Of a stretch of 64,000 nt of DNA, positions 34,664 through 43,381 are shown in pieces. The DNA is from Campylobacter fetus subsp. fetus. GTDB taxonomy: Bacteria; Campylobacterota; Campylobacteria; Campylobacterales; Campylobacteraceae. The position numbers and the translations under genes are program-made. The stretch spans positions 1,550,001 to 1,614,000 of the forward strand of contig NZ_LS483431.1 of the NCBI RefSeq assembly GCF_900475935.1, written 5' to 3'. The notes under the pieces were generated by a model. That model was not told the DNA's origin and ran no database searches. It saw only the letters and a program-made list of their open reading frames with translations. Within the stretch, counting starts at the first letter, position 1. The number at the start of each line of letters is the position of its first letter.

Positions 34664-35425
34664 TTGAAACAAGGAGATTTTAGCGAAGTAGCAAAGTTCT
34701 ATCACAATAGACCGGCTTACAACTATGAACTTATCAAAAATATATTAAAATGTGCGAATTTCAAAGATGATTTTTGTATCGCAGAAGTAGGAGCCGGAAC
34801 AGGAAAATTAACTGCTATTTTAAAAGAGTTAGCGCCAAAAGCAAAAATAGTCGCAGTAGAGCCAAACGATGAGATGAGAGATATAGGACAAAAAACCGTA
34901 GAAAACGTAACTTGGATAAAAGGAAGCGGTGAAGATACAAAGCTACAAAACGATAGCGCAGATATACTATTTATGGCTAGCAGTTTTCACTGGACCGACC
35001 CTACTCTTAGTCTTCCTGAGTTTAAACGCATACTTAAAAAAGATGGATATTTTTGTGCGCTATGGAATCCTAGAGAGATAGAAAAAGGAACCGTTTTTGA
35101 TGAGATAGAGTGCGAGATAAAAAATATACTACCAAATCTAAATCGTGTTAGCTCAGGCACTCAAAACAGTAAAAATTGGATAGAAGTTATACAAAGCACA
35201 AAAGATTTCAAAAATTGTATGTACATGGCGATGCCTTATATAGAAAATATGAGTAAAGAACGCTATATAGGAGCTTGGCAAAGTGTAAATGATATACAAG
35301 CGCAAGCTGGAGGAGAGTCTAAGTGGAATGAGATATTAAAAATGATAGAAGATAAAATCTCAGGCTTAGATGAATTAAAAGTAAAATACACTATCAAAGC
35401 CTATCTAGCAAAAAGTACCAAATAA
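34664..35425 (+). CDS. SAM-dependent methyltransferase (Cj1419-like) of the MeOPN cluster
   Basis: This 253-residue protein is a class I methyltransferase with 'IAEVGAGTGKLTAILKEL', 'IVAVEPNDEMRDIG', 'ILFMASSFHWTD' and 'ALWNPREIE'. It is clearly paralogous to the next gene. In C. jejuni two such methyltransferases (Cj1419 and Cj1420) sit in the same cluster, and one is thought to O-methylate the phosphoramidate. The start is TTG with AAAGGA upstream. It has no poly-G tract, so it should be constitutively readable. Confidence 0.82.
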   Translation: MKQGDFSEVAKFYHNRPAYNYELIKNILKCANFKDDFCIAEVGAGTGKLTAILKELAPKAKIVAVEPNDEMRDIGQKTVENVTWIKGSGEDTKLQNDSADILFMASSFHWTDPTLSLPEFKRILKKDGYFCALWNPREIEKGTVFDEIECEIKNILPNLNRVSSGTQNSKNWIEVIQSTKDFKNCMYMAMPYIENMSKERYIGAWQSVNDIQAQAGGESKWNEILKMIEDKISGLDELKVKYTIKAYLAKSTK

Positions 35426-35549
35426 CGGAATTAATGAAAATTTAGGCAAATTTGCCCTTGGTATTATGTTCCGCATATATCAAAACAGTCTGCTTTGGAC
35501 GAGTTTAAAATATAGTTTAAAGCAAATAAAAATAAAAAAAGGAAAAAAT

Positions 35550-36325
35550 ATGCAAAAAGATCTAATAGAACAAAATTGGGATTATACAAAACACGCAGAA
35601 TTCTACTCATATAGACCAAATTACGCAAAACAAGCAATTGATATTTTAGCATTTTATGCGTGCCAAAATGGGGGGGGTATGGAAATATGAGCGTAGCTGA
35701 TATCGGTGCTGGAAGCGGAAATTTAAGTCTTATGTTAGATGAAATAGGACTAAAAGTGACTGCAGTAGAACCAAATGACGCCATGAGAAGTATAGGCGAA
35801 CAACGTCTGCCAAATGTAACGTGGGTAAGAGCAAACGGCACCGATACGACGCTAATGGAAGATAAATTTGATTGGGTTACTTTTGGATCTAGCTTTAATG
35901 TTATGGACAGAAACATAGCACTAAAAGAAGCACACAGAATCCTAAAAAAAGACGGAGTTATGAGCGCCATGTGGAATCACAGAGATCTAAATGACCCTAT
36001 ACAAAAAATAGCGCAAGATATTATAAAAAACTTTATCAAAGATTATAGCGGCGGAGTTAGGCGTGAAGATCAAAGACCGATTTTAGAAGCCCATTCTAAG
36101 CTTTTTAAAGATATATTTTACATAGAGCAAGACTTCTACTTTCATCAAAGCATAGAAAACTATATCTTAGCATGGAAAAGCGTAAAAAATAGCTTTTGGG
36201 ATTTAGAAACAAAAGAAGGAAGCGAACTATTTGAACGCATCTGCTCTAAACTTAGAAGCGAACTTCCAAAAGAGTTTGACATACGCTATACTACAAGAGC
36301 TTGGAGCGTAACAAAAGTAAGATGA
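35550..36325 (+). CDS. SAM-dependent methyltransferase (Cj1420-like), phase-variable, OFF
   Basis: ATG 35550 opens 'MQKDLIEQNWDYTKHAEFYSYRPNYAKQAI', aligning with the previous methyltransferase. At a G8 tract (35670-35677) the frame shifts into a stop at 35690. The remainder, 'VADIGAGSGNLSLMLDEIGLKVTAVEPNDAM' to the end, lies in another frame (from about 35660). Nine Gs restore a protein of about 258 residues reading QNGGGYGNM. As I recall, the C. jejuni counterpart cj1420c is also switched by poly-G. In the OFF state the phosphoramidate may lack its methyl group or a second methylation. The 3' end overlaps the kinase gene by 4 bases. Confidence 0.83.
35670..35677 (+). repeat. Poly-G phase-variation tract, G8 (gene OFF)
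   Basis: Eight Gs after AT and before TA. G9 restores the Cj1420-like methyltransferase. Confidence 0.9.
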
Positions 36326-38586
36326 AATTTCAAACCAAAGCTAGAAATTTAGAGATCCTAAAACCGATTTTAAAATCAGCTAAAATACTTCCGCTTATAA
36401 TCTACAAGAAGAAGTATATAATGTCAAATTTAGATTTTGTTATGAATGAAATTTTATCTAAATTTAACACAAAATTGATCGTAAGAAGTTCATCTTGTTT
36501 AGAAGATAGCAGCAGCTCGTCTCACGCAGGAGAGTTTGAAACTCTCCAAAACGTTACTGCTTCAAATTTAAAAACTGCTCTTTTAGACGTATCTAGCTAT
36601 TTAAATGATGATGATGAAATTTTTATCCAGCCGATGCTAGAAAATATAGAATTTTTTGCAGTTTGCATGAGCGCTTTAAACTATGCAAATTACATCACTA
36701 TAAGCTATGATGAGAGCGGCGATAGTAAAAATTTAACAAACGGCAACGGACTTTTTAGAACGGCCGTTATATTAAAATCCCACGTAAGCAAAAATCCTAA
36801 ATTTAAAAAAATAATCTGTTTGATAAACGAACTTGAAAATCTATATAATAACGCTTTTATAGATATCGAAATTGCTTTTAGCAAAAACGAGCTTTATCTT
36901 TTGCAAGTACGTCCTATAGTCAAAAATGAAAGCAAAAATTTGCATGATTTAACCTTGATCCATGATATGATAGCTAAAAAATTTGAAAAACTTAGCTTAA
37001 AACGCCCTCATTTGCTAGGAGATAAAACTATTTTTGGCATTATGCCAGATTGGAATCCGGCCGAAATCCTAGGACTCCGCCCAAAACGCCTTGCTATCAG
37101 CCTTTATAAGGAGCTTATCACTGATAATATCTGGGCATACGGTAGAGACAATTACGGCTATAAAAATCTACGTTCATTTCCGTTAATGATAGATTTTGCG
37201 GGACTTTGCTATATAGATACAAGAGTTAGCTTTAACTCATTTTTACCAAAAAGTATAGACGATAAACTAGGCGAAAAACTAGTAAATCACTGGTTAAAAA
37301 AGTTAGAAAACAGTCCGCAAAACCATGATAAAATCGAATTTGAGGTTATTTTAAGCTCATACGAATTCGATATAGATGAAAAACTTAAAGATATGGATAA
37401 TTTCTCGGCAGATGAAAAGACAAAAATCAAAAACTCTCTAAAAAATCTTACGATTGATATAATAAGCCCAAAAAGTAGATTTTACAAAGATTTAGAGCGC
37501 ATAAATGAACTAGACAAAAGAGTAAAAGAGCTTAAAAGCTCAAATTTAGCAAGTATAGATAAAATTTATTGGCTTATTGAAGAATGCAAAAGATACGGAA
37601 CTCTTAGTTTTGCCGGTATAGCGCGCGCTGCATTTATAGCAACTTCTGTTTTGAACTCCATAGCTAGAGTAGGAGCTATATCGCAACGTGAAAAAAACGA
37701 GTTCTTGAACTCGCTTAGCACGGTAAGCAGCAGTCTAGCAAGAGATATAAATTTACTTACAAAAGATGATTTTTTAAAAATCTACGGGCATCTTAGAGTA
37801 AATACGTATGATATCACGAGCCCTAGATATGATGAGAGTTTTGATGAGTATTTTACAAAAAACAGTAAAATAACAAACCAAAATGTCTCAAAGAAAAAAC
37901 CGTTTAAATTAAAAAATACAAAGCCGCTAAATACCTTGCTTAAAGAGCATGGATTTAACATAGACGCCAATGAACTTTTTGAGTTCTTAGCTCTTGCTAT
38001 AACAAGCAGAGAGAGTTCTAAGTTTATATTTACTAAAGCACTCAGCCTTGCACTAAATGAGATAAAGCAGTACGCTTTAAAACTAGGAATTAGCAATGAT
38101 GATGCTGCATTTTTAGATATAAAAACACTGCTTGGATTTTATACGACTCTTGAGAGTTTGTCTGCAAAAGAGCTAATACTATCAAACATCGCTAAAAACA
38201 AAGCCGAATTTGAAATAACAAAATCACTTAACTTGCCTCCGCTCATTTGCAATAAAGATGATATTTATGAATTTATTCTAGGTGAAAATGAGCCAAATTT
38301 TATAACTCAAAAGAGCGTACAAGCAATGACCGCTTCAATAAATGATAGTGATCTAAACGGTAAAATCGTCTGTATAAATTCAGCCGATCCCGGATATGAC
38401 TTTATATTTAGTAAAGGAATAGCCGGCCTGATTACAGCTTATGGAGGAGCAAACTCACATATGGCGGTACGATCAAATGAATTCGGGTTACCCGCGGCGA
38501 TAGGAGTCGGCGAGGATAGATTTAACATATATAAAAAAGCAAAAATTATAACGCTAGATTGTCTGAATAAAAGGATAATAGTATGA
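36322..38586 (+). CDS. L-glutamine kinase (Cj1418-like, PEP-synthase fold) of MeOPN synthesis
   Basis: This 754-residue protein is related to PEP synthase/pyruvate phosphate dikinase. The N-terminal ATP-grasp part has 'LIVRSSSCLEDSSSSSHAGEFETL', and the C-terminal phosphohistidine domain has 'LITAYGGANSHMAVRSNEFGLPAAIGVG', where the His carries the phosphate. There is no PEP-binding TIM barrel of full PPDK type. C. jejuni Cj1418 of this build phosphorylates the side-chain amide of L-glutamine, the first step in making the P-N bond of MeOPN. I start at ATG 36322 (ATGA overlap), not at an upstream TTG. The downstream genes match the next two steps. Confidence 0.88.
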   Translation: MKFQTKARNLEILKPILKSAKILPLIIYKKKYIMSNLDFVMNEILSKFNTKLIVRSSSCLEDSSSSSHAGEFETLQNVTASNLKTALLDVSSYLNDDDEIFIQPMLENIEFFAVCMSALNYANYITISYDESGDSKNLTNGNGLFRTAVILKSHVSKNPKFKKIICLINELENLYNNAFIDIEIAFSKNELYLLQVRPIVKNESKNLHDLTLIHDMIAKKFEKLSLKRPHLLGDKTIFGIMPDWNPAEILGLRPKRLAISLYKELITDNIWAYGRDNYGYKNLRSFPLMIDFAGLCYIDTRVSFNSFLPKSIDDKLGEKLVNHWLKKLENSPQNHDKIEFEVILSSYEFDIDEKLKDMDNFSADEKTKIKNSLKNLTIDIISPKSRFYKDLERINELDKRVKELKSSNLASIDKIYWLIEECKRYGTLSFAGIARAAFIATSVLNSIARVGAISQREKNEFLNSLSTVSSSLARDINLLTKDDFLKIYGHLRVNTYDITSPRYDESFDEYFTKNSKITNQNVSKKKPFKLKNTKPLNTLLKEHGFNIDANELFEFLALAITSRESSKFIFTKALSLALNEIKQYALKLGISNDDAAFLDIKTLLGFYTTLESLSAKELILSNIAKNKAEFEITKSLNLPPLICNKDDIYEFILGENEPNFITQKSVQAMTASINDSDLNGKIVCINSADPGYDFIFSKGIAGLITAYGGANSHMAVRSNEFGLPAAIGVGEDRFNIYKKAKIITLDCLNKRIIV

Positions 38587-39167
38587 AAGTAGGCGTAATT
38601 TCAAAACTTATAAAAAGCAGTTACGGCGAAACTATGCAAGCTATAGATTTAAGATTTTGCCCTATTTTGGAACAAAACGGTTTTAAAACTAATTTGTTTA
38701 TATATGGAAAAACTCCGAATTTAAAAGAGCTTGACGCAGTTATAATAAGTGGCGGAAATGACTTAAATAGCTTGATATCAAACGATATAAACGCCGCTAG
38801 AGATGAGTTTGAAACAATAGTTTTAAATGAGTGTTTGAAACTAAATTTACCTATTTTAGGCATTTGCAAAGGTGCTCAAAGTTTAGCAAATATATTAGGA
38901 GCTAAATTTAAAAAAATAGATAATCACGTAGGAGTCCATGAAATTTTATGGCGAAACGGAAAAAAATTTGAAGTAAATTCATATCACAACTGGGCTATAG
39001 AATATAACTTAAACGGTGAAATACTCGCAACAAGTAGCGACAATACGGTAGAAGCATTTATAAATAACGATAAAAAAATAATCGGCGCCATGTGGCATTT
39101 TGAGAGAGAAGAGACTCTAAGTGCGGCTAGTAAGGAAATTTTTAAAATATTTAAGGAGCTTAAATGA
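38583..39167 (+). CDS. Gamma-glutamyl-CDP-amidate hydrolase (Cj1417-like) of MeOPN synthesis
   Basis: This 194-residue protein has the class I glutamine-amidotransferase fold of the PuuD/peptidase C26 type. Visible are the oxyanion strand 'VIISGGNDLNSL', the nucleophile elbow 'ILGICKGAQSLANILG' with the catalytic Cys, 'VNSYHNWAIE' and the His/Glu near the end in 'AMWHFEREETL'. In C. jejuni, Cj1417 cleaves CDP-L-glutamine to glutamate and cytidine diphosphoramidate. It overlaps the glutamine kinase gene and the cytidylyltransferase gene by 4 bases each, so the three are probably translated together. Confidence 0.87.
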   Translation: MKVGVISKLIKSSYGETMQAIDLRFCPILEQNGFKTNLFIYGKTPNLKELDAVIISGGNDLNSLISNDINAARDEFETIVLNECLKLNLPILGICKGAQSLANILGAKFKKIDNHVGVHEILWRNGKKFEVNSYHNWAIEYNLNGEILATSSDNTVEAFINNDKKIIGAMWHFEREETLSAASKEIFKIFKELK

Positions 39168-39907
39168 AAGCGATTATTCTTGCAGCAGGACTCGGTAGCA
39201 GATTAGAAGAACTAACAAAAGATAAGCCAAAATGTTTGGTAGAATATAAAAATATGCCTCTTATAAGCTATCAACTAAACGCGTTTTTAAAAGCCGGAAT
39301 AAACGATATAGCTGTTGTTGGAGGGTATAAATTTGAAGTTTTGAAAAACTATTTAAATGCAAATTTTAAAAAAGTAAAACTCTATGAAAATACGGATTTT
39401 GCTAGTTCAAATATGACCTATACAATGTTTTGTGCTAGGGAATTTATGGATGATGATACAATTATAAGCTACTCGGATATAATTTATGATTATGAGTTTA
39501 TAGAGCTTTTAAAAGCATGCAAAAACGAACTTTCTGTTATGGTGGATAAAAATTGGCTGGAACTTTGGAAACAGAGATTTAGCGACCCTTTAAGCGACGC
39601 TGAAAGTATGGAAATACAAGATGGATTTATAAAAGAGCTTGGTAAAAAAGTAACGCATATAGATAAAATAGATGCTCAGTACATAGGACTTTTTAAATTT
39701 AACAAAAGTTTTTTGAGCAGTGTTTTTGACGTTTGGGACAATCTTGATAAAAATAGATATTATGATTCTAAAAATTGGAAAAATATATATATGACATCTT
39801 TTTTAACAGAAATTATAAACAAATTTGATAACGCCAAAGCAATATTTGCTCCTAAAAATTGGCTGGAAATCGACCAAAAAACTGACCTTGAAATAGATAT
39901 TTTTTAA
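39164..39907 (+). CDS. CTP:phosphoglutamine cytidylyltransferase (Cj1416-like) of MeOPN synthesis
   Basis: This 247-residue protein is a nucleotidyltransferase with the signature 'AIILAAGLGSRLEELTKDKPKCLVEYKNMPLI' and 'DDDTIISYSDIIYDYEFIELL', where the Asp residues bind metal. It resembles the LicC/MobA-like group. Next to Cj1417- and Cj1418-like genes, the natural reading is the enzyme that joins CTP and L-glutamine phosphate into CDP-L-glutamine. The 3' end is followed by a TATAAT-type promoter and pseB. A phosphocholine cytidylyltransferase role is the alternative, but no choline kinase is present. Confidence 0.87.
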   Translation: MKAIILAAGLGSRLEELTKDKPKCLVEYKNMPLISYQLNAFLKAGINDIAVVGGYKFEVLKNYLNANFKKVKLYENTDFASSNMTYTMFCAREFMDDDTIISYSDIIYDYEFIELLKACKNELSVMVDKNWLELWKQRFSDPLSDAESMEIQDGFIKELGKKVTHIDKIDAQYIGLFKFNKSFLSSVFDVWDNLDKNRYYDSKNWKNIYMTSFLTEIINKFDNAKAIFAPKNWLEIDQKTDLEIDIF

Positions 39908-39924
39908 TTTAATTCTAAATTTGA

Positions 39925-39930
39925 TATAAT
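39925..39930 (+). promoter_or_regulatory. Candidate sigma70 -10 box upstream of pseB
   Basis: TATAAT in the context TTTGATATAATG, 17 bases before the pseB start codon and just ahead of its AAAGG ribosome-binding site. Confidence 0.6.
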
Positions 39931-39932
39931 GA

Positions 39933-40943
<1,011 letters not shown>

Positions 40944-40977
40944 ACTTTTTGTTTAAACATGCGCTTAAAGACTATTT

Positions 40978-41427
40978 ATGATCTGGGTTAAAAACTTTAT
41001 AAATTTAAATAATGATGAAATTTTAGCTGTTTTCAAAGCTCGCACAGATCCACGAACTACTGCTTTTTGCATAAGAAACAATTTTAATTTTGATGAACAC
41101 TTGAGTTTTGTGCGTTCTTTGAAATTCAGAAACGACAAAGCGTATTTTATGATATACGATGATGAGAGTTTTATCGCAGTAATATCGTTTGTAGATATAA
41201 GCGCTAATCAAGCAGAGTTTGGATTATACAAAACTCCAGGTACGAAAAGCGTAGGGAAAGTTCTAATGAATCAGATGATAAAACTAGCTTATTCTTTAAA
41301 TTTAAAAACCATAAAAGCTAAAGTTTTGAAGCATAATCTTAAAGCGATAAATTTATATAAAGAGTTTGGTTTTGAAATTTACTACGAAGATAAAGAGATA
41401 TTTTATATAAAGCGCATTATAGATTAA
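40978..41427 (+). CDS. pseH: PseH, pseudaminic acid pathway N-acetyltransferase
   Basis: This 149-residue GNAT-fold protein resembles PseH, which N-acetylates UDP-4-amino-4,6-dideoxy-AltNAc, the third step of pseudaminic acid synthesis. Supporting stretches are 'RTDPRTTAFCIRNNFNFDEHLSFVRSLK', 'FIAVISFVDISANQAEFGLYKTPGTKSVGKVLM' (acetyl-CoA site) and 'VLKHNLKAINLYKEFGFE'. The start at ATG 40978 has only a weak ribosome-binding site; a 13-codon reading frame starting over the pseB stop (40940) ends just there and could couple translation. Confidence 0.88.
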   Translation: MIWVKNFINLNNDEILAVFKARTDPRTTAFCIRNNFNFDEHLSFVRSLKFRNDKAYFMIYDDESFIAVISFVDISANQAEFGLYKTPGTKSVGKVLMNQMIKLAYSLNLKTIKAKVLKHNLKAINLYKEFGFEIYYEDKEIFYIKRIID

Positions 41428-41437
41428 AATACCAAAA

Positions 41438-41458
41438 TATCCCCATAAAATGGGGATA
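41438..41458. terminator. Hairpin between pseH and flaB
   Basis: Perfect 9-bp stem (41438-41446 with 41450-41458, TATCCCCAT) and a 3-base loop, between convergent pseH and flaB. No long T run follows on the + strand; on the - strand it is followed by ATTTTGG. It could serve both directions. Confidence 0.55.
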
Positions 41459-41623
41459 AAAGGACTTTAGAAATTCTAAATGAGTTTTGTAAGTTTAATA
41501 TGCTCAAACCCTAAAATGAACTTACATACCACTTTAGAGTTATATTTACGAGACTACAAATGCGCTATACTTCAAATAAATTACTCAAATAACTTAAAAA
41601 AGTTTCTCAAAAAACGACTTATA

Positions 41624-43183
41624 TTATTGTAATAATTTAAGTACATTTTGCTGAACAGCATTAGCTTGACTCATAGCGTAACTACCGCTTTGAGCTAATA
41701 TATTATATTTAGAGAAATTCGCGCTCTCTTCAGCGAAATCGACATCTCTGATTTGACTTTCTGCCGACTTAACATTTACTTGAGTAACGCTAATATTATT
41801 TATCGTGCTAACTAGCTGATTTTGCACAGAACCCAGGTCAGATCTAATGCTATCTAGAGTTTTTCTAGCAGCTTCGGCAATGCTCATCATAGCTTGAGCA
41901 CCAGCGTAAGTGCTTACACCAGAGTTTCTTTGATCTACTGCAGTTTCGCCAGCATGAAAGAAGCCCATAGCAGCTGCAACACTACTTGAAATTACGCTAT
42001 CGTTTATAGTTTTTAAACTAACACTAGCTTGTCTAACATGATTATTAGACAAAGCCATAGATATACCATTTGTGATAGCTTGTCCAACTCCCGCAACAGA
42101 CATAACCATCACTATGTCTCTAGCATCTTGTCTAGTAAATGAAATTTGACCTAAAAATGATACGTTAGCACCGCCTTTAGCTTGAGTTATACCTATCCTA
42201 GATATACCGCCTCCATTTATCTGTATAGCTCTACCATCCCTAGCAGTAAGAGTCAATTTACCGTTTTCTAGACTAGCTTCTACTCCGGTTTGTTCTTTTA
42301 CTTTATTTATAGCACCGATCAATACTTTATCAGAATCGCCATTTTTTATAGCCAAATCACCTATCGGAACTCCATTTATCTTTAGATCTGTAATAGAAGC
42401 AGATAGTATACCTTTTCCATCAACGCCATTAAATAATTGAGTATTATTTATACTGGCTTTTACGCCTGTTTTGTCCGCTACGGTATTTACTTGAGCGGCT
42501 AATGCGGCAAGACCTTGAGAAGCAAATACTCCAGAACTTATAGTTTGAAACTTATACTCGCCTCCTGCTATACCGTCAATACCTTTTAATGTAAAAGTAA
42601 ATCCGCCCGAATTTCCACTTAGTGCAAGACCTTTTGAATAAACTACGTTAGAGCTTGTTTCAAATCTAGTATGACCTATAGTGTTTGAATTAGTCGCACC
42701 AACACTTACTTTAACCGTTTCATTTGAATATGCACCGATTTGAAATTCTTTATTGCTAAAACTACCGTTTAGTAGTTGCTGACCGTTAAAACTTGTAGTA
42801 TTTGCTATGTTATCTAGCTCTTCAAGAAGTCTAATTATATCGCTTTGAAGCGCACGTCTTGAATCAGATGTTTGACCGTCTTGGGCTGCTTGGATAGCTT
42901 TAGTTTTGATAGTATCAAGAATTTTGATCTGCTCATCCATAGCTTTATCTGCTGTTTGAACGATACCGATGGCATCATTTGCATTTTTTATAGATTGACC
43001 TAAACCAGCAGCTTGAGCTCGAAGGCTATCTGCGATACTCATACCAGAAGCGTCATCAGCCGCAGTTTGGATCCTAAGACCAGAACTAAGCCTACCGAGC
43101 GAACCCGATAGAGATCTGTCATTTACCACAGCATTTGTGTGAGCATTCATAGCTGCGATATTAGTGTTTATTCTAAAACTCAT
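41624..43183 (-). CDS. flaB: Flagellin FlaB
   Basis: This 519-residue flagellin has conserved ends: 'MSFRINTNIAAMNAH' with 'LRIQTAADDASGM' at the N-terminus, and 'ESQIRDVDFAEESANFSKYNILAQSGSYAMSQANAVQQNVLKLLQ' in register at the C-terminus. The middle is variable and shorter than in C. jejuni. I call it FlaB because it is the downstream gene and has a sigma54-type promoter, the known pattern for the minor flagellin. It is nearly identical to FlaA over long stretches. It forms part of the filament and is the likely target of the glycosylation genes around it. Confidence 0.93.
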   Translation of the reverse strand: MSFRINTNIAAMNAHTNAVVNDRSLSGSLGRLSSGLRIQTAADDASGMSIADSLRAQAAGLGQSIKNANDAIGIVQTADKAMDEQIKILDTIKTKAIQAAQDGQTSDSRRALQSDIIRLLEELDNIANTTSFNGQQLLNGSFSNKEFQIGAYSNETVKVSVGATNSNTIGHTRFETSSNVVYSKGLALSGNSGGFTFTLKGIDGIAGGEYKFQTISSGVFASQGLAALAAQVNTVADKTGVKASINNTQLFNGVDGKGILSASITDLKINGVPIGDLAIKNGDSDKVLIGAINKVKEQTGVEASLENGKLTLTARDGRAIQINGGGISRIGITQAKGGANVSFLGQISFTRQDARDIVMVMSVAGVGQAITNGISMALSNNHVRQASVSLKTINDSVISSSVAAAMGFFHAGETAVDQRNSGVSTYAGAQAMMSIAEAARKTLDSIRSDLGSVQNQLVSTINNISVTQVNVKSAESQIRDVDFAEESANFSKYNILAQSGSYAMSQANAVQQNVLKLLQ

Positions 43184-43218
43184 TTTTAGTCCTTTTAAAA
43201 TTAGTTTGGACTATTAAA

Positions 43219-43233
43219 GCAAAATGCGTTCCA
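43219..43233 (-). promoter_or_regulatory. Sigma54 (RpoN) promoter of flaB
   Basis: On the - strand TGGAAC, five bases, then TTGC: a close match to the -24/-12 consensus TGGCAC-N5-TTGCW, 36 bases before the flaB start. Confidence 0.85.
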
Positions 43234-43302
43234 AAAATTTATATGTATAATCGAGAGCGGTAAAAGAGTATAAAAAGTACTTGTTTAGAATAATTGATAG
43301 AA

Positions 43303-43324
43303 TCTAGGGAGAAACCTCCCTAGA
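43303..43324 (-). terminator. Hairpin downstream of flaA
   Basis: 9-bp perfect stem (TCTAGGGAG with CTCCCTAGA) and a 4-base loop, between the end of flaA and the flaB promoter; separates the two transcripts. Confidence 0.65.
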
Positions 43325-43381
43325 AGAGATAAGCTTAAACTATCGAAGTAGTCTAAGAATATTTCAAGGAAATGCTTGAGA

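Noticed and set aside
36322-38586. Housekeeping PEP synthase or pyruvate phosphate dikinase
   Set aside because: It has the ATP-grasp and phosphohistidine parts but not the full PEP/pyruvate domain, and it is flanked by Cj1416/Cj1417-like genes.
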